Of a stretch of 64,000 bases of DNA, positions 42,007 to 51,274 are shown one piece after another. The DNA comes from DATMTS01 sp035564555. GTDB lineage: Bacteria > Actinomycetota > Actinomycetes > Actinomycetales > Microbacteriaceae. The position numbers were made by a program, and so were the translations under genes. The stretch is taken from assembly GCA_035564555.1 (NCBI GenBank), contig DATMTS010000065.1, positions 1 through 64,000 on the forward strand, written 5' to 3'. Each line of letters opens with the position of its first letter. The stretch's first letter is position 1. The notes below the pieces were generated by a model. The model was not told where the DNA came from, ran no database searches, and worked only from the letters and a program-made list of their open reading frames with translations.

Positions 42007-42665
42007 TTGGTACCGTCCTTCTGCTCGTCGGCGTTGATATCGGCCGCCAGAGCGTGTGCGACCGTGTCGAATTCCGGGTTGGATGCCGTGCCGAACACGA
42101 CGAACGTGCTGTCGCCGGCCGTCGTCGTCAGCGCATACTTCACGTCGCCGACGTCGCGAGGGGTGTCGCGGTTGTCATAGATGGTCCACGTCACGCCGCC
42201 GACGGTTCCGGTGCCGTCGGACGAGCTGTCGGCCAGTTGCGCCGCGAGCCAGGTGCTGTTCGCCTTGAAACCCTGCGTGATGCCGATGTACTGCTTCTTC
42301 GGGGTGATGAGCCCGATGTACCAGGAGTCGACGCCGTCGGCCGTGTCGGTGCGAAGCTGCGCGTTGTTCGAGGTCCATCCGCTCGGCAGAACAGGGGCGA
42401 CGAGCGGGTCGGGCTCGCTGCCCTGGCCCTGTGATGCGATCTTGGCGTAGTCGACGGCGGCGGTCGGAGACCCGCTCGGCCGCGGCACGGCGAGCACGAC
42501 GATCGCCACGAGTGCGAGTGTCGCCAGCAACGAGTAGACGAGGTTGTTGACGGTTTGGCGGCTGCGGTGGTTGCGCGACGATTCTGCCTTGCGGGCTGCG
42601 GTCTCCTCCGGCGTCTCCGGCCGGCCGAGCTCGGCGACGACGGCGGGGCGTTTGGCTGCGGTCAT
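42003..42665 (-). CDS. DUF4245 membrane-anchored protein
   Basis: 220 residues. A cytoplasmic N-terminus (1-38), one membrane segment (about 42-60, NLVYSLLATLALVAIVVLAV) and an extracytoplasmic domain with the DUF4245 pattern (VDYAKIASQGQGSEPDPLVA, LPSGWTSNNAQLRT, SWYIGLITPKKQYIGITQGF). Rv1100 of M. tuberculosis (recalled) is the syntenic relative; function unknown. ATG 42665 overlaps the xseB stop (ATGA), so it is coupled to the exonuclease VII genes upstream and to the carbonic anhydrase downstream. Confidence 0.9.
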   Translation of the reverse strand: MTAAKRPAVVAELGRPETPEETAARKAESSRNHRSRQTVNNLVYSLLATLALVAIVVLAVPRPSGSPTAAVDYAKIASQGQGSEPDPLVAPVLPSGWTSNNAQLRTDTADGVDSWYIGLITPKKQYIGITQGFKANSTWLAAQLADSSSDGTGTVGGVTWTIYDNRDTPRDVGDVKYALTTTAGDSTFVVFGTASNPEFDTVAHALAADINADEQKDGTK

Positions 42666-42913
42666 TCGACTGACGCGGCTCCGGGCTGGGATGCCGTGCC
42701 TCCGGATGCTCCGACTCGCGCGGCTTCGAGGCGCGCTTTGGCGCCGATCAGCCACTGTTCGCATCGCGCGGCAAGAGCCTCGCCGCGCTCCCACAGGGCA
42801 AGCGACTGCTCGAGCGTCGGCGAACCCTGTTCCAGTTCGGCGACGACCCGGATCAGTTCGTCGCGAGCCTGCTCATAGCTCAATTCGGCGAGGTCGTCGT
42901 GTGCGGTGGGCAT
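42662..42913 (-). CDS. xseB: Exodeoxyribonuclease VII small subunit
   Basis: 83 residues. Small helical subunit that binds the XseA C-terminal helices. The family core LSYEQARDELIRVVAELEQG followed by PTLEQSLALWERGEALAARC and LIGAKARLEAA is clear. ATG 42913 is chosen for GGAGAG before it; longer starts overlap the xseA end. A TAGAAT hexamer over the xseA stop could give it an extra promoter. The tail (SGGTASQPGAASVE) is flexible. Confidence 0.95.
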   Translation of the reverse strand: MPTAHDDLAELSYEQARDELIRVVAELEQGSPTLEQSLALWERGEALAARCEQWLIGAKARLEAARVGASGGTASQPGAASVE

Positions 42914-42926
42914 GATGCTCTCCATT

Positions 42927-44147
42927 CTACGTTCGGTCCTCGTGCGGACCGCCCGAGGTCGCATCCAATGCGCCGTCGGCCACGGTGATCAACAACGCGC
43001 TGCCGGTGGGGGCGGTCGTGCGGCTGCGCAGCACGTGGCCGTCGGCGGTCTGCACGATCGCGTAGCCGCGGTCGAGCGTCGACTGGGGCGAGAGGGTGCG
43101 CAGTCGCCCGGCCAGTTCCCATGTGGTCGTCTCGGCACGTTCGACGGCGCGTGCGACCAGTTCCGTCCCGCGTGCGACATAACGCGTCAGCTCGTCGGCG
43201 CGGTTCTGCACGATCCATTCCCGGTTCGCCAGAACGGGCCGGGATCGCAGCTGCGCGATGCGGTCGATCTCGGTACCGATCAACGCGGTCAGGCGGGTGA
43301 ACATCCTCATCCTGCCCTGTTGCACCCGCAGCTGTTCCTCGGCGACGTCCGGAACGACGCGCTTGGCCGCATCCGTCGGAGTGGACGCTCTCAGATCCGC
43401 GACCTCGTCGAGCAGCGGACGGTCGTTCTCGTGGCCGATGGCGCTCACCACTGGAGTGCGACAGGCCGCCGCGGCACGCACCAGCGACTCGTCGCTGAAG
43501 CCGAGCAGGTTCTGGAAGTCCCCGCCGCCTCGGGCGACGATGATGACATCGACCTCGGGGTCGGCATCCAGGCTCGCGATGGCGGCCGTCACCTCCGAAA
43601 CGGTGCGATCGCCCTGCACCGCGGCGTGCACGACGCGAAATCGCACGGCCGGCCAGCGCAGTTGCGCGTTGCGCAGAACGTCTTTCTCGGCATCCGAATC
43701 CTTGCCGGTGACCAGGCCGATGCAGTGCGGCAGGAACGGCAGGGGCTTCTTCCGGGCCGGGTCGAACAGTCCCTCGGATGCCAGGAGGGCGCGCAATCGT
43801 TCGAGGCGCTCGAGCAGATCGCCGAGCCCGACGTGGCGCATCTGATACACCTGCATCGTCAGGGTGCCGCCCTTGAGCCAGTAGTTGGGCTTGATCAGGG
43901 CGATCACCCGATCGCCCTGCGCCAAGTCGGCGGGGATCTTGGCGCGAACCGATGACCAGATCGTGAAGCCGACCGTGGCGTCCTGCTCGACGTCTTTCAG
44001 CTTGCCGTAGACGTTGCCGCCCGACACGCCCCATTGGGTGATCTCACCCTCCACCCACACGGTGCCGAGCCGGTCGATGTAGTCGCGCAGCTTCGTCGCC
44101 AACATTGCGACCGGCCACGGTGCATCGGCCGTGGCTGGTTCGGTCAT
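42927..44147 (-). CDS. xseA: Exodeoxyribonuclease VII large subunit
   Basis: 406 residues. With XseB it degrades single-stranded DNA from both ends, in mismatch and recombinational repair. The N-terminal OB fold (VWVEGEITQWGVSGGNVYGK), the catalytic domain with RFRVVHAAVQGDRTVSEVTA, DVIIVARGGGDFQNLLGFSD and SAIGHENDRPLLDEVADLRA, and the long C-terminal helices with TLDRGYAIVQTADGHVLRS are all present. The start is divergent from ispH; AAAGGAGCCACC precedes the ATG. Confidence 0.97.
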   Translation of the reverse strand: MTEPATADAPWPVAMLATKLRDYIDRLGTVWVEGEITQWGVSGGNVYGKLKDVEQDATVGFTIWSSVRAKIPADLAQGDRVIALIKPNYWLKGGTLTMQVYQMRHVGLGDLLERLERLRALLASEGLFDPARKKPLPFLPHCIGLVTGKDSDAEKDVLRNAQLRWPAVRFRVVHAAVQGDRTVSEVTAAIASLDADPEVDVIIVARGGGDFQNLLGFSDESLVRAAAACRTPVVSAIGHENDRPLLDEVADLRASTPTDAAKRVVPDVAEEQLRVQQGRMRMFTRLTALIGTEIDRIAQLRSRPVLANREWIVQNRADELTRYVARGTELVARAVERAETTTWELAGRLRTLSPQSTLDRGYAIVQTADGHVLRSRTTAPTGSALLITVADGALDATSGGPHEDRT

Positions 44148-44208
44148 GGTGGCTCCTTTCGGGCGGCCGGCCGCGTCGGCCGCTCGGCGCGGTGTCAGGC
44201 ACGCCGCC

Positions 44209-44214
44209 TAGACT
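44209..44214 (+). promoter_or_regulatory. -10 element (TAGACT) of leaderless ispH
   Basis: TAGACT ends 7 nt before GTG 44222. An upstream open frame reaches 44105 but would overlap the xseA start, so the leaderless start is preferred. Confidence 0.6.
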
Positions 44215-44221
44215 TGCGGGC

Positions 44222-45289
44222 GTGAATGAGTCGACCGTCAGCCTTCCGATGCCGAGCATCCCCGTGGTGCGCGGCCGGCTCAAGAATACCCCGGTCCTCG
44301 GACACAAGAGAGTGCTGCTGGCGACTCCCCGGGGCTACTGCGCGGGTGTCGACCGTGCAGTCGTCGCCGTCGAGAAAGCGCTCGAGCACTACGGCGCTCC
44401 GGTGTATGTGCGTAAGCAGATCGTGCACAACATCCATGTCGTCTCCACCCTCGAGCAGCAGGGCGCCGTCTTCGTCGACGAGGTCGACGAAGTGCCGGAG
44501 GGCGCCCACGTCGTCTTCAGCGCACACGGCGTGTCGCCCGCCGTCGTGAACGCCGCGGCTGAGCGCGGCTTGAAGGCGATCGACGCGACCTGTCCGCTGG
44601 TCACCAAGGTGCACCGGGAGGCGGTGCGCTTCGCTCGTGACGACTACGAGATCCTGCTGATCGGCCACGCCGGCCACGAAGAGGTCGAGGGCACCGCAGG
44701 GGAGGCCCCGCAGCACGTCACCCTGGTGAACAGCCCGGACGACGTGGACTCGCTGCAGGTGCGCGACCCGTCGAAGGTCGTCTGGCTGTCTCAGACCACG
44801 CTGTCCGTCGACGAGACCATGGAGACCGTGCGTCGGCTGCGAGAGCGCTTCCCCGCTCTGCAGGACCCGCCGAGCGACGACATCTGCTACGCCACGCAGA
44901 ACCGTCAGGTCGCGATCAAGAAGGTGGCCGAGGAGGCCGATCTGGTGATCGTCGTGGGGTCGGCGAACTCGTCGAACTCGGTGCGGCTCGTCGAGGTCGC
45001 GCTGGAGAACGGGGCGAAGGCCGCGTATCGGGTGGATTACGCGAGCGAGATCCGTCAGGAGTGGCTGGACGCCGCGACGACCGTGGGAGTCACCAGCGGC
45101 GCGTCCGTGCCGGAGGTTCTGGTGCGCGAAGTGCTCGAGCAGCTGGCGGATGCCGGTTACTCCGACGTGCACGAAGTCAAGACCGCGGAGGAAGACCTGA
45201 TGTTCTCGCTGCCGAAGGAACTGCGCCGCGACCTGAACGGACGGCGCGACCAGCGCGCCCTCGGCGGCCGCGCCGGAGGTGGGAGCTGA
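44222..45289 (+). CDS. ispH: 4-hydroxy-3-methylbut-2-enyl diphosphate reductase
   Basis: 355 residues. Last enzyme of the MEP pathway; makes IPP and DMAPP using a 4Fe-4S cluster. The three cluster cysteines are visible in TPRGYCAGVDRAV (Cys40), KAIDATCPLVTKVHRE and SDDICYATQNRQVA. VYVRKQIVHNIHVVSTLEQQ, FSAHGVSPAVV and VVGSANSSNSVRLVEVA are family hallmarks. It feeds the cis-prenyl synthase at 35.4 kb. The stop overlaps the next start (TGATG), so the small membrane protein that follows is coupled. Confidence 0.98.
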   Translation: MNESTVSLPMPSIPVVRGRLKNTPVLGHKRVLLATPRGYCAGVDRAVVAVEKALEHYGAPVYVRKQIVHNIHVVSTLEQQGAVFVDEVDEVPEGAHVVFSAHGVSPAVVNAAAERGLKAIDATCPLVTKVHREAVRFARDDYEILLIGHAGHEEVEGTAGEAPQHVTLVNSPDDVDSLQVRDPSKVVWLSQTTLSVDETMETVRRLRERFPALQDPPSDDICYATQNRQVAIKKVAEEADLVIVVGSANSSNSVRLVEVALENGAKAAYRVDYASEIRQEWLDAATTVGVTSGASVPEVLVREVLEQLADAGYSDVHEVKTAEEDLMFSLPKELRRDLNGRRDQRALGGRAGGGS

Positions 45290-45939
45290 TGGGCGATCAC
45301 GAGACACGACCACGCCCGCAATACGGCGAGTACGCCACGCCTGAGGAGCAGCTCGCCCGCATCAAGGACATCTCGGCGCACCCCTTCTCGGCCGAGCTCC
45401 ACACGATCCGACCCGGTGCCTACGGGGAGAGCTCGAACGGAGCGTCCCCGGCCGATGCGGCTGGACCGCCGAACCGGTCGCAGCTCACGGCGCCCGAGCA
45501 GCTCGCGCCGCCCGAGCGCACCGGGCCGACGCACACCGTCCCGCGGCGTCCTGCGGTCCGGCAGCCTTCCTCGGCACGTGCGGTCGATCGCGTCGCCACA
45601 CTCGCGCTGCTTGCCCTAGGCCTGTACAGCGTGTTGTCCACCATCGTCACGATGACCGACCTGGCGGGCTACCTGAACGACACCATGCAGCAGATCGGCG
45701 TGGGGACGTACGCAGCGACCCCGTTGACGGGTGTGATTGCGCTGATCATCTCCGTCGTCAACGTCGTGCTCTGGCTCGTCAGCGCGGTGCTGTCGGCGCG
45801 TTCGATGCGCGCCGGTCGCGTGAGCTTCTGGATTCCGCTGACCGCCGGTGTACTCGTGACGCTCGTCACTGCGACCTGCTACGGCGTGCTGTTGATGAAC
45901 GATCCCTCGTTCGTGCAGTACGTCATGCGCGGCGCCTGA
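45289..45939 (+). CDS. Actinobacterial membrane protein (DUF6264-like)
   Basis: 216 residues. The first about 100 residues are hydrophilic and Pro/Ala-rich (probably disordered), containing RPQYGEYATPEEQLARI; then three or four membrane segments follow (about 103-122, 148-170, 182-205). It resembles a small family found next to ispH in Microbacteriaceae, tentatively DUF6264; function unknown. ATG 45289 overlaps the ispH stop. The hydrophobic half is well conserved in pattern but carries no catalytic motif. Confidence 0.75.
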   Translation: MGDHETRPRPQYGEYATPEEQLARIKDISAHPFSAELHTIRPGAYGESSNGASPADAAGPPNRSQLTAPEQLAPPERTGPTHTVPRRPAVRQPSSARAVDRVATLALLALGLYSVLSTIVTMTDLAGYLNDTMQQIGVGTYAATPLTGVIALIISVVNVVLWLVSAVLSARSMRAGRVSFWIPLTAGVLVTLVTATCYGVLLMNDPSFVQYVMRGA

Positions 45940-45972
45940 GGGCCGAGACCCCCAGAACGCCGCGTCGCCTGG

Positions 45973-47001
<1,029 letters not shown>

Positions 47002-47038
47002 GGGAGATCTCCTCGAATGGTCCGTGATGTCGGGGCCA

Positions 47039-47044
47039 GTCTAA
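47039..47044 (-). promoter_or_regulatory. -10 element (TAGACT) of fba
   Basis: TAGACT on the minus strand, 37 nt before the fba ATG; a leader with a strong ribosome-binding site follows. It faces the glpX promoter 75 bp away. Confidence 0.5.
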
Positions 47045-47119
47045 TGAGTGCCCGCGCGAGAGGTCGTGCCGCCGACGGGCAGAGGGCGGGGCCGGGCGGG
47101 CGACGGCAGTGTCCACCCA

Positions 47120-47125
47120 TAGACT
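47120..47125 (+). promoter_or_regulatory. -10 element (TAGACT) of leaderless glpX
   Basis: TAGACT followed by TGCGGC and then GTG 47132, almost the same junction as ispH (TGCGGGC-GTG). Confidence 0.6.
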
Positions 47126-47131
47126 TGCGGC

Positions 47132-48118
47132 GTGACGACGACTGACACGGCATCCCTGTACCTGCATCCGGATCGCAACCTCGCGATGGAACTCGTGCGC
47201 GCAACGGAGGCGGCGGCGATCCGGGCCACGCCCTGGATCGGCAAGGGCCGCAAGAACGACGCAGACGGCGCTGCCGTCGACGCGATGCGCGCCTTTCTCG
47301 GAACGGTGCACTTCGACGGACTCGTCGTGATCGGCGAGGGGGAGAAGGATGCCGCGCCCATGCTGTTCAACGGGGAACACGTCGGCAACGGCCGAGGTCC
47401 CGCCTGCGACATCGCCGTCGACCCGATCGACGGCACGTCGCTGACCGCAGCGGGTCGGCAGAACGCGCTCTCGGTCATCGCGGTGAGCGATCGAGGCACC
47501 ATGCTCGATGCGTCGAGCGTCTTCTACATGGACAAGATCGTCACGGGCCCCGAGGGCATCGGCGTGGTCGACATCCGCAAGCCGATCGGGGAGAACATCC
47601 GCGCGCTCGCGGCGGCCAAAGGCAAAGACGTCGGCGAGTTGCGCGTCGCGGTGCTCGATCGCCCGCGCCACCAGCAACTGATCGAGGAGATCAGGGATGC
47701 CGGCGCGGGCACCCGCCTGATGCTCGACGGCGACGTGGCCGGCGGAATCAACGCGGCTCGTTACGAATCACGGATCGACATGTGCGTCGGCGTCGGCGGC
47801 AGCCCGGAGGGCATCACCACGGCCTGTGCGATCAAGGCGCTCGGCGGCTTCATGCAGGGTGTGCTGGCGCCGCGCGACGACGCCGAACGGCAGAAGGCCG
47901 TCGAGTCGGGGCTTGAGCTCGACCGGGTGTACGAGGTCGACGAACTGGTCAAGGGCGACAACACGATCTTCGTCGCAACAGGCGTCACCGACGGCGGCCT
48001 GGTGGAGGGCGTGCGTCGAAAGGGACCGATCATCCGTACGAGCAGCATCGTCCTTCGCTCCAAGTCGGGCACGATCCGTCGCATGACGGCGGATCACCTC
48101 GTTGAGAAGTGGCTGTAG
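47132..48118 (+). CDS. glpX: Fructose-1,6-bisphosphatase class II (GlpX)
   Basis: 328 residues. It dephosphorylates FBP to fructose 6-phosphate in gluconeogenesis. Metal-binding motifs of the lithium-sensitive phosphatase fold: VVIGEGEKDAAPML, ACDIAVDPIDGTSLTAAGRQ, and later MLDGDVAGGINAARYE and GVGGSPEGITTACAIKALGG. This is the usual essential FBPase of actinobacteria (Rv1099c in M. tuberculosis, recalled). Start GTG 47132 is leaderless. Convergent with rmuC, 10 bp between the stops. Confidence 0.97.
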   Translation: MTTTDTASLYLHPDRNLAMELVRATEAAAIRATPWIGKGRKNDADGAAVDAMRAFLGTVHFDGLVVIGEGEKDAAPMLFNGEHVGNGRGPACDIAVDPIDGTSLTAAGRQNALSVIAVSDRGTMLDASSVFYMDKIVTGPEGIGVVDIRKPIGENIRALAAAKGKDVGELRVAVLDRPRHQQLIEEIRDAGAGTRLMLDGDVAGGINAARYESRIDMCVGVGGSPEGITTACAIKALGGFMQGVLAPRDDAERQKAVESGLELDRVYEVDELVKGDNTIFVATGVTDGGLVEGVRRKGPIIRTSSIVLRSKSGTIRRMTADHLVEKWL

Positions 48119-48128
48119 ACCGTACGGC

Positions 48129-49649
48129 CTAACGCTGAGCGCTCGGCTCGAGCCAGTCGAGTTCCGCCTCGATCGACTCGTCATCCGAAGCGCTTTGCGG
48201 CATGCCGCTCGCACGGTCTTCTCCGGCGATGACGTGTACAGCCGTCTCCTCGTCAGCGGCGTCCTCTGTGCCGCCGCCATCGAACTCGGTGAGTTCCAAA
48301 GCGGTCAAGCGTCGTGGGGATTCATGGATCACGTCCGGTTGCTGCACCGAGGCGATCTTCGTGGCGTCGATGCCCGGGAACTGGCGCGCGGTCACGAGCA
48401 CGCGGGATTCCAGTGAGTTGGCGAAGTTGTTGTACGAGGTGACCGTTCGCTGCAGCGCCTTGCGCAGCGACTCGGCATGGCCCGAGAGCGTGCCGACGCG
48501 CTGATACAGGGTGTTGCCGAGGTCGAAGAGCTTCTTCGCCTCATCGGTGACGGCCTGCTGCTGCCAGGTGAACGCGACGGTCTTCAGCACAGCCCAGAGG
48601 TTCACCGGGGAGGCGAGGGCGACCCTCTTGCCGAACGCGTAGTCGAGCAGCGTGGGGTCGGCCTCGAGCGCGGAGGACAGCAGCGATTCGCTCGGGATGA
48701 ACGCGATGACGAATTCCGGGCTGGCCTCGAGCCCCTCCCAATAGGTCTTCTTGGCGAGGGCGTCCACATGGGCGCGCACCGCTTTCACATGCCGGTCGAT
48801 GAGCTGCTTGCGTCGAGCGCCTTCTTCGCCGGTCGCGGTGACGGCGATCTGGCTGGCTTCGATGTAGTGCTCGAGCGGCACCTTCGAATCGACGGCGATC
48901 GATTTTCTGCCCGGAAGCTGGATCACCATGTCTGGGCGGCCGGCCCCAGCATCGGTGTGCACCGTGGTCTGCACCGTGAAATCGACGTACTGCGTCAGAC
49001 CGGCGGCTTCGACGACGCGCCGCAACTGGGTCTCGCCCCACACGCCGCGCGTGCTGTTGGAACGTAGCGCGCTGGCCAGCGACTCGGTCGTGGCGCGCAA
49101 CTGTTCATCGCTCACCTGGGCCAGTTTGAGCTGCTCGGCGAGCGATCCGTACTGCTCGCTGCGCTGCTTCTCGAGTTCGCTGACCTTGTTCTGCATGCTC
49201 TGCAACGTGTCGCGCACCGGGGCGAGAGCCTGCAGGATCCTGCCGTCCTCTTCTTCTTGGCGCAACTGCTTCTCGTGTTCCTCCCGCTCGCGCGTGCGCC
49301 GCTCCTCGTGCTCCGCACGTTCGCGCGCTTCACGGGCGGCGTCATCCGCGCGGCGGCGCTCCGCCTCGTCGCGGCTCTGCTGCTGCAGGATCGCGATCTG
49401 CTCGCGCAGCGCGTGCGCTGTCGCTGTGGCGGATGCCAGCTCTGCCGCGATCTCACCGCGAACCGACGCCTCATGCGCACGCACGTCGGCGAGTTCGGTT
49501 TGATGGCGCGCGATCACCACGGCGTGATCGTCCGCGAGCGCGGTCGTCTCATCGGCCGCGAAGCGGCGCCGAACCAGCAGTAGAGCGGCCAACGCGCCGA
49601 TCGCGCCGCCGGCGACGAGGCCGATCACGAGCATCAGTAAGGCATCCAT
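48129..49649 (-). CDS. rmuC: DNA recombination protein RmuC
   Basis: 506 residues. One N-terminal membrane segment (about 4-25, LLMLVIGLVAGGAIGALAAL), a long coiled coil (about 50-190, Glu/Arg-rich, REREEHEKQLRQEEEDGRIL), then the RmuC nuclease-like domain with TRGVWGETQLRRVVEAAGLT, RPDMVIQLPGRKSIAVDSKV, ALAKKTYWEGLEASPEFVIA and NLWAVLKTVAFTWQQQAV. RmuC limits inversions at short inverted repeats, possibly by trimming DNA. ATG 49649 gives MDALLMLV. Codon 4 is TTA, very rare in this genome. The acidic C-terminal tail is variable. Confidence 0.95.
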   Translation of the reverse strand: MDALLMLVIGLVAGGAIGALAALLLVRRRFAADETTALADDHAVVIARHQTELADVRAHEASVRGEIAAELASATATAHALREQIAILQQQSRDEAERRRADDAAREARERAEHEERRTREREEHEKQLRQEEEDGRILQALAPVRDTLQSMQNKVSELEKQRSEQYGSLAEQLKLAQVSDEQLRATTESLASALRSNSTRGVWGETQLRRVVEAAGLTQYVDFTVQTTVHTDAGAGRPDMVIQLPGRKSIAVDSKVPLEHYIEASQIAVTATGEEGARRKQLIDRHVKAVRAHVDALAKKTYWEGLEASPEFVIAFIPSESLLSSALEADPTLLDYAFGKRVALASPVNLWAVLKTVAFTWQQQAVTDEAKKLFDLGNTLYQRVGTLSGHAESLRKALQRTVTSYNNFANSLESRVLVTARQFPGIDATKIASVQQPDVIHESPRRLTALELTEFDGGGTEDAADEETAVHVIAGEDRASGMPQSASDDESIEAELDWLEPSAQR

Positions 49650-49762
49650 GTCTTGAGTCTCCCAGCCACCTCCGACACTGCCGGGACCCGCGCCGGAGAA
49701 CCTCACCCGGAGGCATCCCTCACACGTGAAGCCCCCGGATGCCGGGCGGGCGCTGACGGCTA

Positions 49763-50359
49763 CTAGGCCGAGCGGCGTTCGACGAGCGCGGCTTCTCCGA
49801 TGTGGCCGACCCGCACCGCGGCAGCCGCCGCCAGCTCGCCGATGGATTCGGCACCGTGACGCTGTGCGGCATGCACGATGATGGCGGCGCACGCGCGCGA
49901 GTCGGCGAGTGCCTGGTGATGCTCGAAATCTTCGAAACCGGCGGCCATCGCGGCAACCGGCAGACGGTAGGAGTCGAGATGGTACGTCTTGCGGGCGACC
50001 TGCAGACTGCACAGGTAATCGAACTCGGGGCAATCGAGAGCTGTGGCGGCGCACGCGCCGCGGATCACGCCCATGTCGAAGCCGGCGTTGTGCGCTACCA
50101 GCGCATCGCCGTCGGCGAATCGCACCAGATCGGGCAATTGCGACTCCCAGGTCGGAGCATCCACGACGTCCACCGCTCGAATGCCATGGATGCGAGTGTT
50201 CCACTCCCAGAACTCGTCGTGCCCGAACGGCGGCCTGATCAACCAGGTCGCGCTGTCCACCATGCGCCCGTCGCGCACCTTCACGAGGCCGACCGAACAA
50301 GCCGATGCGTTGCTGGAATTCGCGGTCTCGAAGTCGATGGCGGTGAAATCCAGTGGCAC
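49763..50359 (-). CDS. DEDDh 3'-5' exonuclease (DnaQ-like)
   Basis: 198 residues, RNase T/DnaQ exonuclease fold. Catalytic residues: Asp9 and Glu11 in FTAIDFETANSS, the ExoII region LVAHNAGFDMGVI, and His/Asp in EDFEHHQALADSRACAAIIV (the DEDDh pattern). Start GTG 50359; an ATG at 50367 is out of frame. Stand-alone proteins of this kind act in DNA or RNA repair; the substrate is unknown. It follows divergently from the methyltransferase gene. Confidence 0.92.
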   Translation of the reverse strand: MPLDFTAIDFETANSSNASACSVGLVKVRDGRMVDSATWLIRPPFGHDEFWEWNTRIHGIRAVDVVDAPTWESQLPDLVRFADGDALVAHNAGFDMGVIRGACAATALDCPEFDYLCSLQVARKTYHLDSYRLPVAAMAAGFEDFEHHQALADSRACAAIIVHAAQRHGAESIGELAAAAAVRVGHIGEAALVERRSA

Positions 50360-50457
50360 GTCGTCATGCTCTCACGCACAGACGACGTTCCCGGTCACTT
50401 CCGGCGGGCGCGTCGTGCGAAGACCGCATCATCCCGACACATCCAGGCACGCCGCGT

Positions 50458-50463
50458 TAGCGT
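50458..50463 (+). promoter_or_regulatory. -10 element (TAGCGT) of leaderless methyltransferase gene
   Basis: TAGCGT ends 7 nt before ATG 50471. The same hexamer and spacing occur at the DinB-like gene (54103-54108). Confidence 0.5.
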
Positions 50464-50470
50464 TGACGAC

Positions 50471-51217
50471 ATGACCGAACGGCGCGACCGCGAGAAGCAG
50501 GGAGCATCCTTCGACGCGGTCGCGGAGCTCTACGAGGCGGTGCGACCGGGCTATCCGACGTGGGCGGTGGAATGGCTCGTGCCGTCGGGCGCGCGGGTGG
50601 TGGTGGACGTCGGCGCGGGCACCGGCAAGTTCACCCGCCTGTTGCAGCGTCCTGGCCGTGAGATCAGTGCTGTGGAGCCCTCTCAGCACATGCGCGAGCA
50701 ACTGGTCAAAGCGCTGCCGGGCATCCACGCACTGCCGGGCTCGGGTGAGCACATCCCGCTGGAGGACGGCAGTGTCGATGTGGTCACGTTCGCCCAGGCG
50801 TGGCATTGGGTCGACAAGGAGGACGCATCGCGCGAGGTGGCGCGCGTTCTGCGCCCCGGAGGCATCCTGGGCCTGATCTGGAACCTGCGCGACGAACGCG
50901 TCGACTGGGTGCGCGAGCTGGGCTCGGCGATGCGCGCCGATGGTGACGGATTCACCGACGCCACCGGCCGTGCCGACGTGCGCGGGCCGTTCAGCGACCC
51001 GGAACGGGCGGACTTCCCGTGGCTCGCGCGCTACACCCGAAGCGGCCTGCTCGACCTGGTGCGCTCGCGAAGCTACTTCATCCTGATGTCGCCCGAAGAA
51101 CAGAGCGCGACGCTCGCGGCCGTCAACGAGGTGCTCGACGGGCACGCGCAGACCGCCGGCAGCGAGTTCTTCGACCTGCCGTATGTCACCGTCTGCTTCC
51201 GCTTCACCCGGCCGTGA
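50471..51217 (+). CDS. Class I SAM-dependent methyltransferase
   Basis: 248 residues, Methyltransf_11-like. SAM-binding motif I is VVVDVGAGTGKFTRLLQRPG (about residues 43-62), with the acidic end EISAVEPSQHMREQLVKALP next, and DVVTFAQAWHWVDKEDASRE as motif II/III. The N-terminal ASFDAVAELYEAVRPGYPTW is common in this broad group. The substrate is unknown; it may act on a small molecule. Leaderless start, single gene, followed by a strong terminator. Confidence 0.9.
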   Translation: MTERRDREKQGASFDAVAELYEAVRPGYPTWAVEWLVPSGARVVVDVGAGTGKFTRLLQRPGREISAVEPSQHMREQLVKALPGIHALPGSGEHIPLEDGSVDVVTFAQAWHWVDKEDASREVARVLRPGGILGLIWNLRDERVDWVRELGSAMRADGDGFTDATGRADVRGPFSDPERADFPWLARYTRSGLLDLVRSRSYFILMSPEEQSATLAAVNEVLDGHAQTAGSEFFDLPYVTVCFRFTRP

Positions 51218-51219
51218 CC

Positions 51220-51256
51220 CTGCCGGCGGCGCAGGCGCCGCTCGGGCCGCCGGCAG
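51220..51256 (+). terminator. Strong hairpin between methyltransferase gene and ychF
   Basis: CTGCCGGCGGC pairs perfectly with GCCGCCGGCAG (11 bp) around a 15-nt loop that itself contains GGCGCC. It starts 3 bp after the methyltransferase stop and ends 4 bp before the ychF -10. Confidence 0.75.
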
Positions 51257-51260
51257 CACG

Positions 51261-51266
51261 TAACAT
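51261..51266 (+). promoter_or_regulatory. -10 element (TAACAT) of leaderless ychF
   Basis: TAACAT is 8 nt before GTG 51275. The in-frame ATG 51269 is too close to the hexamer to be a leaderless start. Confidence 0.5.
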
Positions 51267-51274
51267 GGATGCCC

